Shown here piece after piece: positions 11,593 to 20,363 of a DNA stretch of 64,000 bases. Source of the stretch: Bacteroidia bacterium (GTDB lineage Bacteria > Bacteroidota > Bacteroidia > Flavobacteriales_D > Cryomorphaceae); contig JAUICL010000003.1 in the NCBI GenBank assembly GCA_030427905.1, positions 496,001-560,000 of the forward strand. The letters are read 5' to 3'. The position numbers were made by a program, and so were the translations under genes. Positions within the stretch are counted from its first letter, which is position 1; each line of letters opens with the position of its first letter. Under the pieces are notes generated by a model that was given only the letters and a program-made list of their open reading frames with translations, was not told where the DNA came from and did no database searches.

Positions 11593-12114
11593 TTATTCGC
11601 GTTCTGAAAGGGCTTTAACAAGACCTGAAACAGTGTGGCCACCCGATTGAAGGGCACCCAATACGTTTTTAACAGGCGATTGCAAGAGCATGATAACGTC
11701 TCCAATAAGCTCTTCGCGAGATTTAATGTCGCTAAGAGTTTGAAGTTGGTCATCACCAACAAAGCACATTTCTTCAACGTACGCCGCCTTCAAAATTGGA
11801 CGGTCGTGATCTTTTCTGAATTCTTTGATGAGTTTTGCTGGAGCATTACCTGTTGATGAAGTCATCAACGAAGTAGGTCCTGCAAGAACACCGTACAATT
11901 CTGAAAAGTCCTTACCTTCTACCTTCTCAAAGGCCTTTTTCAACAGGGTGTTTTTCACCACTGTCATCTTCACGTCACGCTTAAAGCATGTACGACGAAG
12001 ATCTGAGGTAGCCTCGGCCGAAAGTGTAGAAGTATCAGCAAGGTATATTACATCATTTGCTGCAATAGTCTCGGCTAACTCATCGATCATTTGATTTTTT
12101 TCTTCTTTCGTCAT
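11593..12114 (-). CDS. rplJ: 50S ribosomal protein L10
   Basis: The 173-residue stalk-base protein that anchors L7/L12 dimers to 23S rRNA. It begins MTKEEKNQMIDELAETIA and has the family core (DLRRTCFKRDVKMTVVKNTL) and a C-terminal helix for L12 binding. It lies 17 bases after rplA and 46 before rplL. In other bacteria L10 (or L10-L12) represses its own operon by binding the leader mRNA. I did not find a clear counterpart of that leader here. Confidence 0.96.
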   Translation of the reverse strand: MTKEEKNQMIDELAETIAANDVIYLADTSTLSAEATSDLRRTCFKRDVKMTVVKNTLLKKAFEKVEGKDFSELYGVLAGPTSLMTSSTGNAPAKLIKEFRKDHDRPILKAAYVEEMCFVGDDQLQTLSDIKSREELIGDVIMLLQSPVKNVLGALQSGGHTVSGLVKALSERE

Positions 12115-12131
12115 TTTTCGAAGTTTAACCG

Positions 12132-12824
12132 TTATGCTGAAACTGATTTTGGCTCAATGTTCACCGAAGGAGACATTGTAGCGCTCATGTAGATACTTTT
12201 AATGTAGGTACCCTTCGCTGCAGCTGGCTTAAGCTTGATGATCGTTTGCAACACTTCGTTTGCATTCTCTCTTAGCTTGGTCACATCAAATGATGCTTTC
12301 CCAACTGTGGCGTGGATGATTCCGTACTTATCTACTTTGAAATCAATCTTACCAGCTTTTACATCTTTTACAGCTTTCGCAACATCCATCGTAACAGTTC
12401 CAGTCTTAGGGTTTGGCATCAAACCACGTGGCCCAAGGATTCGTCCTAGTGCCCCTACTTTACCCATTACGTTTGGAGTTGTGATAATAACATCAACATC
12501 GGTCCAGCCGCCTTTGATCTTGTCGATGTACTCATCCAATCCTACAAAATCTGCTCCCGCTTCAGTAGCGTCTGCTTCTTTATCTGGATTACAAAGTACC
12601 AAGACCTTAACGTCTTTTCCTGTACCATGTGGAAGAGATACACTTCCTCTTACCATCTGGTTCGCTTTTCGTGGATCTACGCCGAGACGTACAGCCAAAT
12701 CTACCGATGCATCGAATTTAGTACTTGAAATTTCTTTCACAATACCAGATGCCTCTTCGAGCGAATAAGATTTGGTCTGATCATATTTACTCAGCGCTTC
12801 TTTTTGCTTTTTCGATACTCGCAT
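12132..12824 (-). CDS. rplA: 50S ribosomal protein L1
   Basis: Ribosomal protein L1, 230 residues. It binds 23S rRNA at the E-site stalk and, in other bacteria, represses its operon by binding the rplK leader. The family signature is visible around [16 protein letters not shown], with [12 protein letters not shown] near the N-terminus. The ATG at 12824 gives [11 protein letters not shown]. It lies 17 bases after rplK, so the two are almost certainly co-transcribed. Confidence 0.97.
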   Translation of the reverse strand: MRVSKKQKEALSKYDQTKSYSLEEASGIVKEISSTKFDASVDLAVRLGVDPRKANQMVRGSVSLPHGTGKDVKVLVLCNPDKEADATEAGADFVGLDEYIDKIKGGWTDVDVIITTPNVMGKVGALGRILGPRGLMPNPKTGTVTMDVAKAVKDVKAGKIDFKVDKYGIIHATVGKASFDVTKLRENANEVLQTIIKLKPAAAKGTYIKSIYMSATMSPSVNIEPKSVSA

Positions 12825-12841
12825 AACAAAAGTTTTAACCG

Positions 12842-13279
12842 TTAAAAGGGCTTTTTACCCTTCACATTTAGTCCCATACTGCGTGCTGTTCCAGCTACCA
12901 TCATCATAGCAGACTCTACAGTGAAACAGTTCAAGTCAGACATTTTGTCCTCTGCGATCTCGCGAACTTGATCCCAGGTTACATTTCCGACTTTAACCCT
13001 GTTTGACTCTGCAGAACCTGACTTGAGTTTAGCAGCTTCTTTTAACTGAACTGCAGCAGGTGGTGTTTTGATGATAAAGTCAAAAGACTTATCACTATAC
13101 ACCGTAATTACAACAGGTAAAACTTTTCCAGCTTGATCTTGTGTGCGGGCATTAAATTGCTTGCAAAAATCCATGATATTAACACCTTTAGCACCAAGTG
13201 CTGGTCCTACAGGTGGCGATGGATTAGCAGCTCCGCCTCGAATTTGAAGCTTTATAAGCCCACTTACTTCTCTAGCCAT
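12842..13279 (-). CDS. rplK: 50S ribosomal protein L11
   Basis: The 145-residue L11 of the GTPase-associated centre. It has the N-terminal proline-rich motif [20 protein letters not shown] and the C-terminal rRNA-binding domain ending [12 protein letters not shown]. It is the first ribosomal protein gene after nusG. The 99-base gap upstream contains a stable hairpin, which could be a target for autogenous control by L1. Confidence 0.97.
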   Translation of the reverse strand: MAREVSGLIKLQIRGGAANPSPPVGPALGAKGVNIMDFCKQFNARTQDQAGKVLPVVITVYSDKSFDFIIKTPPAAVQLKEAAKLKSGSAESNRVKVGNVTWDQVREIAEDKMSDLNCFTVESAMMMVAGTARSMGLNVKGKKPF

Positions 13280-13331
13280 ATCAAGTTTTAAAAATTAAAG
13301 TATATAGATTCAGTAGTCATTTTGGAAGCGC

Positions 13332-13350
13332 TCCGTGCTCACAACACGGA
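13332..13350 (-). promoter_or_regulatory. Hairpin in the rplK leader
   Basis: TCCGTG at 13332-13337 is complementary to CACGGA at 13345-13350 around a seven-base loop, in the nusG-rplK gap. No U-run follows, so it is not a normal terminator. It could be an mRNA structure for L1-mediated repression, as in other bacteria. That function is only inferred from position. Confidence 0.35.
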
Positions 13351-13378
13351 AGGTGACAACTGGTGAATCCGTTATTTA

Positions 13379-13933
13379 TTAGCTCTCTTTTTCTACTTGC
13401 ATGTAACCCAATTCCAATGGTGTCTTTCTTCCGAAAATCTTAACCATAACCTTGAGTTTCTTCTTCTCTTCGTTAATCTCTTCAATAATCCCATTGAAGT
13501 TGTTGAATGGACCGTCGATAACTTTGACGCTCTCTCCAACCACAAAAGGAATATTCAATTCTTCTTCACTGTCTGCAAGCTCATCCACTTTACCAAGGAT
13601 ACGCTTCACTTCTGAAGCTCTCAATGGCACGGGATCTCCTCCTTTTTCAGCACCCAAAAATCCGATCACGTTGTTGACGTTACGGATAAGGTGTGGTACT
13701 TCTCCAACTAATTCCGCCTCGATCATCACATATCCAGGGAAGAAGTTTCGCTCTTTGCTAATCTTCTTTCCATTTCTAATCTGGAATACCTTCTCTTTCG
13801 GAATAAGTACCTGGCTCACGAAATCTTCAAGGTTGTTGCGCTTTATCTCAAGTTCGATAAAGTCCTTCACCTTGCTTTCTTTCCCGCTTATCGCGCGAAC
13901 GACATACCACTTTTTCCCTTTGGTTTCAGCCAT
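13379..13933 (-). CDS. nusG: Transcription termination/antitermination protein NusG
   Basis: The 184-residue NusG binds RNA polymerase and links it to the ribosome or Rho. The N-terminal NGN domain starts KKWYVVRAISGKE and contains FFPGYVMIEAEL. The KOW domain is near the C-terminus (FVVGESVKVIDGPFNNFNGI). It lies 10 bases after secE, the usual secE-nusG pair upstream of rplK. Confidence 0.97.
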   Translation of the reverse strand: MAETKGKKWYVVRAISGKESKVKDFIELEIKRNNLEDFVSQVLIPKEKVFQIRNGKKISKERNFFPGYVMIEAELVGEVPHLIRNVNNVIGFLGAEKGGDPVPLRASEVKRILGKVDELADSEEELNIPFVVGESVKVIDGPFNNFNGIIEEINEEKKKLKVMVKIFGRKTPLELGYMQVEKES

Positions 13934-13943
13934 GAAAATAGAG

Positions 13944-14177
13944 TTATAGTCCGCTTAGCATTTCGTATACATAACCAAGAAAGCCTTTCCATCCTCCTTC
14001 AGCACCCGTCATTTGTACACCAAACACGTAGTCCATCAAAAAGATGATAAGGGCAATAATTACTGAAGCAACCAATACCAGGATACTGCTACTTTGTAGT
14101 TGCTTCCAAGACGGCCAGGTCACTTTGTGAACCAGTTCGTCATAAGACTCTTGAAATGTAGTTTTTAAGCTAGCCAC
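13944..14177 (-). CDS. secE: Preprotein translocase subunit SecE
   Basis: The 77-residue single-span SecE of the SecYEG channel. An amphipathic N-terminal helix contains the conserved VTWPSW, and one membrane segment spans about residues 30-50 (SSILVLVASVIIALIIFLM). The start is GTG at 14175-14177: the codon two positions upstream is a TAG stop and there is no ATG in the leader. A Gly-rich tail (VQMTGAEGGWKGF) follows the membrane segment. It sits between tRNA-Trp and nusG. Confidence 0.95.
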   Translation of the reverse strand: MASLKTTFQESYDELVHKVTWPSWKQLQSSSILVLVASVIIALIIFLMDYVFGVQMTGAEGGWKGFLGYVYEMLSGL

Positions 14178-14196
14178 TTTCTATTCTTTTTAGTTG

Positions 14197-14269
14197 CACG
14201 GGTGGTAAGATTCGAACTCACGACCTACGGTTTTGGAGACCGGCGCTCTACCAACTGAGCTACACCCGT
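14197..14269 (-). tRNA. tRNA-Trp (CCA)
   Basis: A 73-base cloverleaf on the minus strand. The acceptor ACGGGTG pairs with CACCCGT, the D-arm is of the GCTCAGTTGGTAGAGC type, the anticodon loop TCTCCAA carries CCA, and the T-loop is GTTCGAATC. The 3' CCA is not encoded. It lies between tuf and secE. Confidence 0.97.
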
Positions 14270-14282
14270 ATATTGACAGGTA

Positions 14283-14312
14283 AAGGTGAACGCCAATTAT
14301 GGCATTCACCTT
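14283..14312 (-). promoter_or_regulatory. 13-bp hairpin between tuf and tRNA-Trp
   Basis: AAGGTGAA-GCCA pairs with TGGC-TTCACCTT around a four-base loop. The single non-Watson-Crick position is G-U when transcribed leftward but C-A in the other direction, so the fully paired form exists only in the minus-strand RNA. No strong U-run follows. A processing signal or partial terminator separating the tuf message from tRNA-Trp/secE is the likely role. Confidence 0.55.
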
Positions 14313-14333
14313 CACTTGTAATTCTTATTATTC

Positions 14334-15524
14334 TTAGTCGATGATCTCAGTTACCTGACCTGCACCTACAGTACGTCCACCTTCACGGATTGCGAAGCGA
14401 AGACCTTTATCCATAGCTACTGGTACGATCAACTCAACTGTGATTGTAACGTTATCACCAGGCATTACCATCTCACGACCTTCTTCTAGGATGATTTCTC
14501 CTGTTACGTCAAGCGTACGAAGGTAGAACTGAGGACGGTACTTGTTGTGGAATGGAGTGTGACGTCCACCTTCTTCTTTCTTAAGTACGTAAATCTCAGC
14601 TTTGAATTTTGTGTGAGGAGTGATAGATCCTGGCTTAGCGATTACCATACCACGCTTAAGAGCAGCTTTATCGATACCACGTAGAAGTAGACCTACGTTA
14701 TCACCAGCTTCTCCGCGATCTAGGATCTTACGGAACATCTCAACTCCAGTAACTGTTGACTTCAACTTCTCATCAGAAGACATACCAACGATATCTACTT
14801 CATCTCCAGAGTTGATAACTCCAGTTTCGATACGTCCTGTAGCAACAGTACCACGACCTGTGATTGAGAATACGTCCTCGATTGGCATCAAGAAGTCTTT
14901 TTCTACATCACGTGGTGGAATTTCGATCCAAGTGTCAACTGCCTCCATCAATTCTTCAACAGTCTTAACCCACTTATCTTCTCCGTTAAGAGCTCCAAGT
15001 GCAGAACCTTGAATTACTGGCGTGTTGTCTCCATCGTACTCGTAGAATGAAAGCAATTCACGTACTTCCATGTCAACTAGCTCTAGAAGCTCCTCGTCGT
15101 CTACCATGTCAACTTTATTCAAGAAAACAACGATACGAGGTACACCTACCTGACGGCCAAGAAGGATGTGCTCACGAGTCTGTGGCATAGGACCATCAGT
15201 TGCAGCAACAACTAGGATAGCACCGTCCATCTGAGCGGCACCAGTTACCATGTTCTTAACGTAGTCGGCGTGACCTGGACAGTCAACGTGTGCGTAGTGA
15301 CGATTCTCAGTCTGGTACTCTACGTGTGAAGTGTTAATTGTGATACCACGCTCTTTTTCTTCAGGAGCATTATCAATAGAATCAAAAGACTTCAACTCTG
15401 AAAGCCCTTTGTTCGCAAGTACTGTAGTGATCGCGGCAGTCAACGTAGTTTTACCATGGTCAACGTGACCGATAGTACCTATGTTAAGGTGCGGTTTGGA
15501 GCGATCAAATGTTTCTTTAGCCAT
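14334..15524 (-). CDS. tuf: Elongation factor Tu
   Basis: EF-Tu, 396 residues, the GTPase that delivers aminoacyl-tRNA to the ribosome. The G-domain motifs are [10 protein letters not shown] (G1), DCPGHADY (G3) and NKVD (G4), with the effector region [12 protein letters not shown]. Domains 2 and 3 follow, ending [10 protein letters not shown]. It lies 62 bases after tRNA-Thr(GGT), and the tRNAs and tuf are probably cut from one transcript. The downstream hairpin may separate it from tRNA-Trp. Confidence 0.98.
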   Translation of the reverse strand: MAKETFDRSKPHLNIGTIGHVDHGKTTLTAAITTVLANKGLSELKSFDSIDNAPEEKERGITINTSHVEYQTENRHYAHVDCPGHADYVKNMVTGAAQMDGAILVVAATDGPMPQTREHILLGRQVGVPRIVVFLNKVDMVDDEELLELVDMEVRELLSFYEYDGDNTPVIQGSALGALNGEDKWVKTVEELMEAVDTWIEIPPRDVEKDFLMPIEDVFSITGRGTVATGRIETGVINSGDEVDIVGMSSDEKLKSTVTGVEMFRKILDRGEAGDNVGLLLRGIDKAALKRGMVIAKPGSITPHTKFKAEIYVLKKEEGGRHTPFHNKYRPQFYLRTLDVTGEIILEEGREMVMPGDNVTITVELIVPVAMDKGLRFAIREGGRTVGAGQVTEIID

Positions 15525-15586
15525 AGCTAAGTGATTTAAGTGATTATTTGATTCTTATTCAAAGTGCATTATCGCCAATTAAAAAG

Positions 15587-15658
<72 letters not shown>

Positions 15659-15674
15659 TTGAAAGGAGAAATAA

Positions 15675-15748
<74 letters not shown>

Positions 15749-15784
15749 TTATATTATTCTCTTTCGATGTGGTATAAATCAATG

Positions 15785-15867
15785 TGGGGAGAGCAGGATT
15801 CGAACCTGCGAAGGTAAAAACCAACAGATTTACAGTCTGTCCTCGTTGGCCGCTTGAGTATCTCCCC
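15785..15867 (-). tRNA. tRNA-Tyr (GTA)
   Basis: An 83-base class II tRNA with a long variable arm. The acceptor GGGGAGA pairs with TCTCCCC, the anticodon loop CTGTAAA carries GTA, and the T-loop is GTTCGAATC. The discriminator base is A. Confidence 0.97.
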
Positions 15868-15887
15868 AATCAATTTATTTCCCAGAG

Positions 15888-15961
15888 AGCCGATGGAGGG
15901 ACTCGAACCCACGACCTGCTGATTACAAATCAGCTGCTCTAGCCAGCTGAGCTACATCGGC
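15888..15961 (-). tRNA. tRNA-Thr (TGT)
   Basis: A 74-base cloverleaf. The acceptor GCCGATG pairs with CATCGGC, the anticodon loop TTTGTAA carries TGT, and the T-loop is GTTCGAGTC. It is the first tRNA of the transcript, about 57 bases downstream of the predicted promoter. Confidence 0.97.
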
Positions 15962-16017
15962 GCAAAATTTTAAGAACGTTTTGGGCTACCTGCCCAACCT
16001 TTCCTTAAAAAGGTCTG

Positions 16018-16048
16018 CAAATGTATAAAAGTTTTTTCGTGCTCAAAA
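16018..16048 (-). promoter_or_regulatory. Promoter of the tRNA-tuf-rpoBC unit
   Basis: On the minus strand, TTTTG at 16044-16048 is followed after 18 bases by TACATTTG (16018-16025). This fits the Bacteroidota primary-sigma consensus TTG/TAnnTTTG. It is the only good match upstream of the first tRNA. Confidence 0.7.
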
Positions 16049-16150
16049 CACTTTTTTGAAAATTATTTTCAAAGCCGCATTTACCTTTTTTCAATTGACA
16101 AATGCTCGTGTCTAGCCCTTCAAAATTTGCAGGTGCAAATAAAAGAAAAA

Positions 16151-16181
16151 GGAATAAAAAACGCCGCAAAAAATGCGGCGT
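16151..16181 (-). terminator. Intrinsic terminator after hpf
   Basis: An 8-bp GC-rich stem (16161-16168 with 16174-16181, loop of five A) is followed, in the leftward direction, by a run of five U. It lies about 25 bases past the hpf stop. Confidence 0.85.
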
Positions 16182-16205
16182 TTAATTCTGTTTATAGCAA
16201 ATGGG

Positions 16206-16508
16206 TTAATATGCGAGCGCACGTTTGCCTTTTGCTTTTTTAATTTGACGTCTCAATGCGTCAATTACCAGGTCAGTGGCCTCTTCAAAAGACACCGCTT
16301 GACGCTTTGCAAACATCTCTTTGCCCGGCACCAATAGTTTAATCTCTGCAATCTTATTTCCGATCTCGTCGTTTTTGTCCAGTCGAAGAAAAACTTCGGC
16401 TCCGATCATTTTGTGGTCAAACTGCTGAAGCTTTTCAATTTTAGATTCGATGAAACGAACCAAGCGTGAGTCAGCTTTGAATTGGATGGAATGAACATTT
16501 ACTTGCAT
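16206..16508 (-). CDS. hpf: Ribosome hibernation promoting factor (short form)
   Basis: A 100-residue HPF/RaiA-family protein (beta-alpha-beta-beta-beta-alpha fold) that binds the 30S decoding region in stationary phase. It has the family start MQVNVHSIQFKADSRLVRFI, the middle motif VFLRLDKNDE and the C-terminal helix EEATDLVIDALRRQIKK with a basic tail. It lacks the C-terminal dimerisation domain of long HPF, so 100S formation would need another factor. It lies 27 bases after xerC, probably in the same message. Confidence 0.92.
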   Translation of the reverse strand: MQVNVHSIQFKADSRLVRFIESKIEKLQQFDHKMIGAEVFLRLDKNDEIGNKIAEIKLLVPGKEMFAKRQAVSFEEATDLVIDALRRQIKKAKGKRALAY

Positions 16509-16535
16509 AGAATAAATGAGTTTAAAGGTTAATAA

Positions 16536-17429
16536 TTACCGCTCTTCTCTTCCTGAAGGATGAGCATTGCGATGTACGTCTTTTAATTGATCAATACTGT
16601 TGTGGGTATACACTTGCGTTGCAGCTAGCGAAGTATGCCCTAGAAGCTCTTTGATCGCATTTAAGTCAGCACCTCTGTTTAGCATGTGCGTAGCGAACGT
16701 GTGTCGCAATACGTGAGGACTCTTCTTTCGGAGTGTGCTGACCTCCCTAAGGTAGTTATTTACAATACTATAAACAAGCTTCGGATACATCTTGACACCT
16801 TTCTTGGTTAGAAATAAATATTTGGTGTCTTCAATGTGTTCGAGTTCGTCTTTTCGCATTTGATACTCCCTAATGAGATCAAAAATTTCATCTCCTACGG
16901 GGATAATTCGCTCTTTGTTGCGCTTACCCAAAACTTTGATCACATTTTGATGAAAATCGATCTTCTTTGTCTCTAACGAAATAAGCTCACTACATCGTAT
17001 GCCGGTTTGGTAAAACATTTCAACGATGAGTCTGTCGCGTATCCCTTCGAAATCAGATGGGAACTTGGCTGCATCGAGAATGTAATCCATCTGCTCCTCT
17101 TCCACATAAACGGGAAGTCTTTTGGCTACCTTAGGCAAGGTAAGTTTACGCGTTGGGTCTACCTCCACTCCTTCATATCGCTTAGCCCATTTAAAAAGAG
17201 ACTTGACGCTGCTTATTTTTCGGCTGATGGATCTGGATGAAATACCTGATTCGACCAAATACACCATCCAGGATCGGAGTTGGTCAAAACTGACGTCAAT
17301 AACATCACCACCATCATAATTCTCAGCTAAATAATCGCGGAGCTGAATCAAATCAGTTTGATACGATTTAATGGTATGGATGCTGTAGCGTCTCTCGTGA
17401 GCTAGGTATTCTAAAAACTTTTCGTGCAT
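16536..17429 (-). CDS. xerC: Tyrosine recombinase XerC/XerD family
   Basis: A 297-residue site-specific recombinase for chromosome dimer resolution. The N-terminal SAM-like core-binding domain (FLEYLAHERRYSIHTIKSY) is followed by the catalytic domain with Arg in TGIRCSELISL, the HxxR box in SPHVLRHTFATHML, His in LGHTSLAATQVYTH, and the nucleophile Tyr in the same stretch. Its place beside rpsU and hpf, with no neighbouring phage genes, argues for the housekeeping Xer enzyme rather than a mobile-element integrase. Whether it is XerC or XerD cannot be settled here. Confidence 0.85.
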   Translation of the reverse strand: MHEKFLEYLAHERRYSIHTIKSYQTDLIQLRDYLAENYDGGDVIDVSFDQLRSWMVYLVESGISSRSISRKISSVKSLFKWAKRYEGVEVDPTRKLTLPKVAKRLPVYVEEEQMDYILDAAKFPSDFEGIRDRLIVEMFYQTGIRCSELISLETKKIDFHQNVIKVLGKRNKERIIPVGDEIFDLIREYQMRKDELEHIEDTKYLFLTKKGVKMYPKLVYSIVNNYLREVSTLRKKSPHVLRHTFATHMLNRGADLNAIKELLGHTSLAATQVYTHNSIDQLKDVHRNAHPSGREER

Positions 17430-17434
17430 AAATG

Positions 17435-17465
17435 AAAAAAGGCATCCAACTGAGTCGGATGCCTT
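17435..17465 (-). terminator. Intrinsic terminator after rpsU
   Basis: GGCATCC (17441-17447) pairs with GGATGCC (17457-17463), followed in the leftward direction by six U. It lies in the rpsU-xerC gap, so xerC depends on read-through or its own start. Confidence 0.85.
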
Positions 17466-17489
17466 AAATATCGAAATTATAATCTTAGC

Positions 17490-17681
17490 CTATTCCTGTG
17501 CGGTCTTCATTTGATTCGCATAAATAGCCTTAAGCTTTTGCTGTCTGTTCTTAACAGATGGCTTTGTGAAGTGCTGACGACCTCTTAGCTCCTTGATCAC
17601 TCCAGTGCGATCAAACTTTTTCTTAAACTTCTTGAGGGCTCTTTCTATGTTTTCGCCTTCTTTAACAGGAATGATAAGCAT
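17490..17681 (-). CDS. rpsU: 30S ribosomal protein S21
   Basis: The 63-residue basic protein S21 of the small-subunit platform, near the anti-Shine-Dalgarno region. It begins MLIIPVKEGENIERALKKFK and has the family motif KFDRTGVIKELRGRQHF with a Lys/Gln-rich tail. It is monocistronic, with its own strong promoter upstream and a terminator 25 bases downstream. Confidence 0.95.
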   Translation of the reverse strand: MLIIPVKEGENIERALKKFKKKFDRTGVIKELRGRQHFTKPSVKNRQQKLKAIYANQMKTAQE

Positions 17682-17712
17682 AATTAGTATTCTCCTTTAA
17701 CTTTTGGGAGTG

Positions 17713-17742
17713 CAAATATACATTTTTTTAATATTCATTCAA
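17713..17742 (-). promoter_or_regulatory. Promoter of rpsU
   Basis: On the minus strand, TTG at 17740-17742, a 19-base spacer, then TATATTTG at 17713-17720. This is an exact fit to the Bacteroidota consensus, 31 bases before the rpsU ATG. Confidence 0.75.
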
Positions 17743-18882
17743 TTATTGAAGAATATTTCTTGAGATCACAAGCTTCTGAATTTCACTTGTTCCCTCTCCG
17801 ATGGTGCAAAGCTTACTATCGCGGTAGAATTTCTCAACCGGATATTCTTTCGTATACCCATATCCACCAAAGATTTGAACCGCTTCAGTCGAAACGCTCA
17901 CAGCCACTTCACTAGCGTAGTACTTAGCCATGGCAGATTTGGTTGTCACGTCTTGCCCCGTGTCTTTTAAATGAGCTGCCTGAAGCGTCAAAAGCTCCGC
18001 GGCTTCGATTTGTGTGGCCATATCAGCTAGCTTAAACGAAATAGCCTGGAAGCTAGAAATCGGCTTCCCGAACTGCTCCCGCTCTTTACTGTACTGGAGT
18101 GCAGCGTCGTATGCACCTTTGGCAATTCCAACAGAAAGTGCCGCAATAGAAATACGACCGCCATCTAAGACTTTCATTGCCTGGATAAATCCTTGCCCTA
18201 CTTCACCAAGCACATTCTCTTCCGGAATTCTGCAATCCTCAAAAATCATCTCGGCGGTTTCCGAAGCACGCATTCCCAACTTATTCTCTTTTTTACCAGC
18301 CTTAAAGCCCGGTGTACCTCGTTCAACTACGAAGGCTGTGATTCCTCGGGAATCTAATAGATCTCCACTTCGAGCCAACACAACGGCCACGTCTCCTGAA
18401 ATACCGTGAGTGATCCAGTTTTTTGCACCATTGAGCACCCACTCATTTCCTTCCTTCACAGCTGTGGTCTTCATGCGTAAAGCATCTGACCCTGTATTGC
18501 TCTCAGTCAATCCCCATGCTCCTATCCACTCACCAGTTGCGAGCTTAGGTAGCCACTTTTTCTTCTGTTCTTCATTTCCAAAGGCCAAAATATGACCCGT
18601 ACAGAGTGAGTTGTGCGCAGCAGTCGATAAGCCTATTGAACCACAAACACGACTAATCTCAGAAACGGCAGTATAGTATTCGGCGTAGCCAAAGCCTGAG
18701 CCGCCGTATTCTTCTGGCACCACCACTCCAAGCAAACCGAGTCCACCCAGTTTCTTGAAAAGCTCAATTGGAAATTTCTGAGACTCATCCCAGTCCATCA
18801 AGTGCGGTTTGATCTCCTTTTGACAGAAGTCTTTGACCATTTGTGAAATCATCTGCTGATTCTCGTTAAGTGCGCTTGCCAT
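17743..18882 (-). CDS. Acyl-CoA dehydrogenase
   Basis: A 379-residue FAD-dependent acyl-CoA dehydrogenase of the short/branched-chain type, introducing the alpha-beta double bond in fatty or amino acid breakdown. It has the substrate/FAD signature [17 protein letters not shown], the second signature [16 protein letters not shown], and the C-terminal [15 protein letters not shown] with the Glu region of the catalytic base. It lies 20 bases after apt, probably co-transcribed. Exact chain-length preference cannot be read from the sequence. Confidence 0.93.
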   Translation of the reverse strand: MASALNENQQMISQMVKDFCQKEIKPHLMDWDESQKFPIELFKKLGGLGLLGVVVPEEYGGSGFGYAEYYTAVSEISRVCGSIGLSTAAHNSLCTGHILAFGNEEQKKKWLPKLATGEWIGAWGLTESNTGSDALRMKTTAVKEGNEWVLNGAKNWITHGISGDVAVVLARSGDLLDSRGITAFVVERGTPGFKAGKKENKLGMRASETAEMIFEDCRIPEENVLGEVGQGFIQAMKVLDGGRISIAALSVGIAKGAYDAALQYSKEREQFGKPISSFQAISFKLADMATQIEAAELLTLQAAHLKDTGQDVTTKSAMAKYYASEVAVSVSTEAVQIFGGYGYTKEYPVEKFYRDSKLCTIGEGTSEIQKLVISRNILQ

Positions 18883-18902
18883 ATGTATTCAGATTTACAC
18901 CG

Positions 18903-19436
18903 TCAATCGTAAGATTGAAGGCTAACTATTGGTTGTTCGTATGTAGAAAGCCTGTCACGGCCCTTTAATTGTTTCAATTCTACCAGGAAGGAAAACCCTG
19001 CTACTTTTCCACCTTCCATTTTGATCAATTCAGCGGCAGCGGCAGCCGTGCCACCCGTTGCCAAAAGGTCATCATGCACCAGTACTTTCATTCCGGGTTT
19101 GATCGACCCTTTGTGGATCTCCATTTCAGTCGACCCATATTCGAGGTCATATTTATACGAAACCGTATCTGCCGGTAACTTCCCTTTCTTTCTTATCAGG
19201 AAAAAGGGGATGCCCAATTCCATCGCCAGGGGAAGACCAAAGAGAAACCCTCGGCTTTCGATGCCCACGATGGCGTGAATCTCCTCGTCATGAAATAGTC
19301 TAAAAAACTCTCCGACTATCTCCTTACTCAATTCAGGTGATTCAAAAATCGGAGTGATATCTTTAAACTGAATACCCGGCTTTGGAAAGTCGGGGACGTT
19401 TCTGATGGCCTTCTGAATTTCTGACCTTAAATCCAT
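18903..19436 (-). CDS. apt: Adenine phosphoribosyltransferase
   Basis: A 177-residue enzyme of purine salvage (adenine + PRPP to AMP). It has the N-terminal family segment NVPDFPKPGIQFKDITP, the substrate region GIESRGFLFGLPLA and the PRPP loop VLVHDDLLATGGTA. The start ATG overlaps the stop of the upstream ComEA-like gene (TAATG), implying translational coupling. Length and motifs are standard. Confidence 0.96.
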   Translation of the reverse strand: MDLRSEIQKAIRNVPDFPKPGIQFKDITPIFESPELSKEIVGEFFRLFHDEEIHAIVGIESRGFLFGLPLAMELGIPFFLIRKKGKLPADTVSYKYDLEYGSTEMEIHKGSIKPGMKVLVHDDLLATGGTAAAAAELIKMEGGKVAGFSFLVELKQLKGRDRLSTYEQPIVSLQSYD

Positions 19437-20341
19437 TAATCTGGTGATAAATAGGGTGCAAGTTTAAGGCATAATTGATCATTTAACAAACCATTCAAAC
19501 ACTTGTTCTGCTTGGTGTCAAAAGGACCATTAGCTTCTCTGTGAAGAACAATCTGACTTGCCAAATGGAATGAGATATACGGATGAGATGCCAATTCTTG
19601 CGCTGTAGCCGAGTTGATCTCGAGCTTTTCGATTGCTTGTGGGTCTATTGTTACTCGGTCAGCAATCCTATCAACCGTCTCTGTTTTCATATTCCAAAGT
19701 TCGAGCAGCTGCGCCAAATTGCTATACCCACCCAATGCGCTTCTATACTCTACTATTTTATTTGCGTAGAACGAACCAATGCCTGGGAGTTTTTTGAGTT
19801 CTGTGGTGTCGGCGTAATTCAAGTCACAAATGATAGGGTTGTACTTGTAGACATCAGTTCGCGCCGTGTCAGACCATTTCACTTTGTCGTCATACTGTCT
19901 GTAAGCCTTGGATTTGGTTGTGTCTTGATCTTTCACTAGGCTATCAGGAAGTAAAATATACGGCTCCAGAATACTGTAAATTGAGTCGCTTATAAAGTAA
20001 AGCCGATTAAAGTCTGACTTAACTTTGAACTTCCCCCCTGCTTTCTGGTACTTTCGCAGAGTGCTCACATTCTTCTGGGCAAAGCCCATTGCCATGTATC
20101 CACTATCGCTTAGCACATTTGGATCGAAGTCAAATGGCGCCAATTGAGATTTGCTACTCCCCTTTGATTGGTCTTCGGCGATGAAAAACGCTTGGATTTC
20201 ACCAGTCTCCATATCATCATCGGCATAGGTCTGAAGAATAGCTCGCGCTAAGAAAACGAGAATGAAAAGTGTTGCCAAAACAATTGTTCCATTGCGCTCA
20301 CCGCGGTGGTGCTCCAGGTATGATCTCAATCGTTTCAGCAT
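19436..20341 (-). CDS. ComEA-like helix-hairpin-helix membrane protein
   Basis: A 301-residue protein with a basic N-terminus, one membrane segment (about residues 19-38, TIVLATLFILVFLARAIL) and an outside portion carrying two helix-hairpin-helix units: LNYADTTELKKLPGIGSFYA and a second beginning EINSATAQELASHPYI. This resembles ComEA, the periplasmic DNA receptor of natural transformation, but the long linker (residues 40-160) and the overlap with apt are typical of the Bacteroidota version. DNA binding is likely. A role in DNA uptake is inferred, with no other competence gene nearby. Confidence 0.75.
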   Translation of the reverse strand: MLKRLRSYLEHHRGERNGTIVLATLFILVFLARAILQTYADDDMETGEIQAFFIAEDQSKGSSKSQLAPFDFDPNVLSDSGYMAMGFAQKNVSTLRKYQKAGGKFKVKSDFNRLYFISDSIYSILEPYILLPDSLVKDQDTTKSKAYRQYDDKVKWSDTARTDVYKYNPIICDLNYADTTELKKLPGIGSFYANKIVEYRSALGGYSNLAQLLELWNMKTETVDRIADRVTIDPQAIEKLEINSATAQELASHPYISFHLASQIVLHREANGPFDTKQNKCLNGLLNDQLCLKLAPYLSPD

Positions 20342-20363
20342 AGTCTCACTCTGGTTCTACATT

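Noticed and set aside
11158-12768. Open frames antisense to rplL, rplJ and rplA (120, 89 and 177 residues)
   Set aside because: All are mirror frames of real ribosomal protein genes, rich in Ser/Thr/Pro from reversed codons, with no family resemblance.
16536-17429. Integrase of a genomic island beside the tRNA cluster
   Set aside because: It sits between rpsU and hpf in a housekeeping setting. No attachment-site duplication of a tRNA end and no phage or conjugation genes are seen, so it is the chromosomal Xer enzyme.
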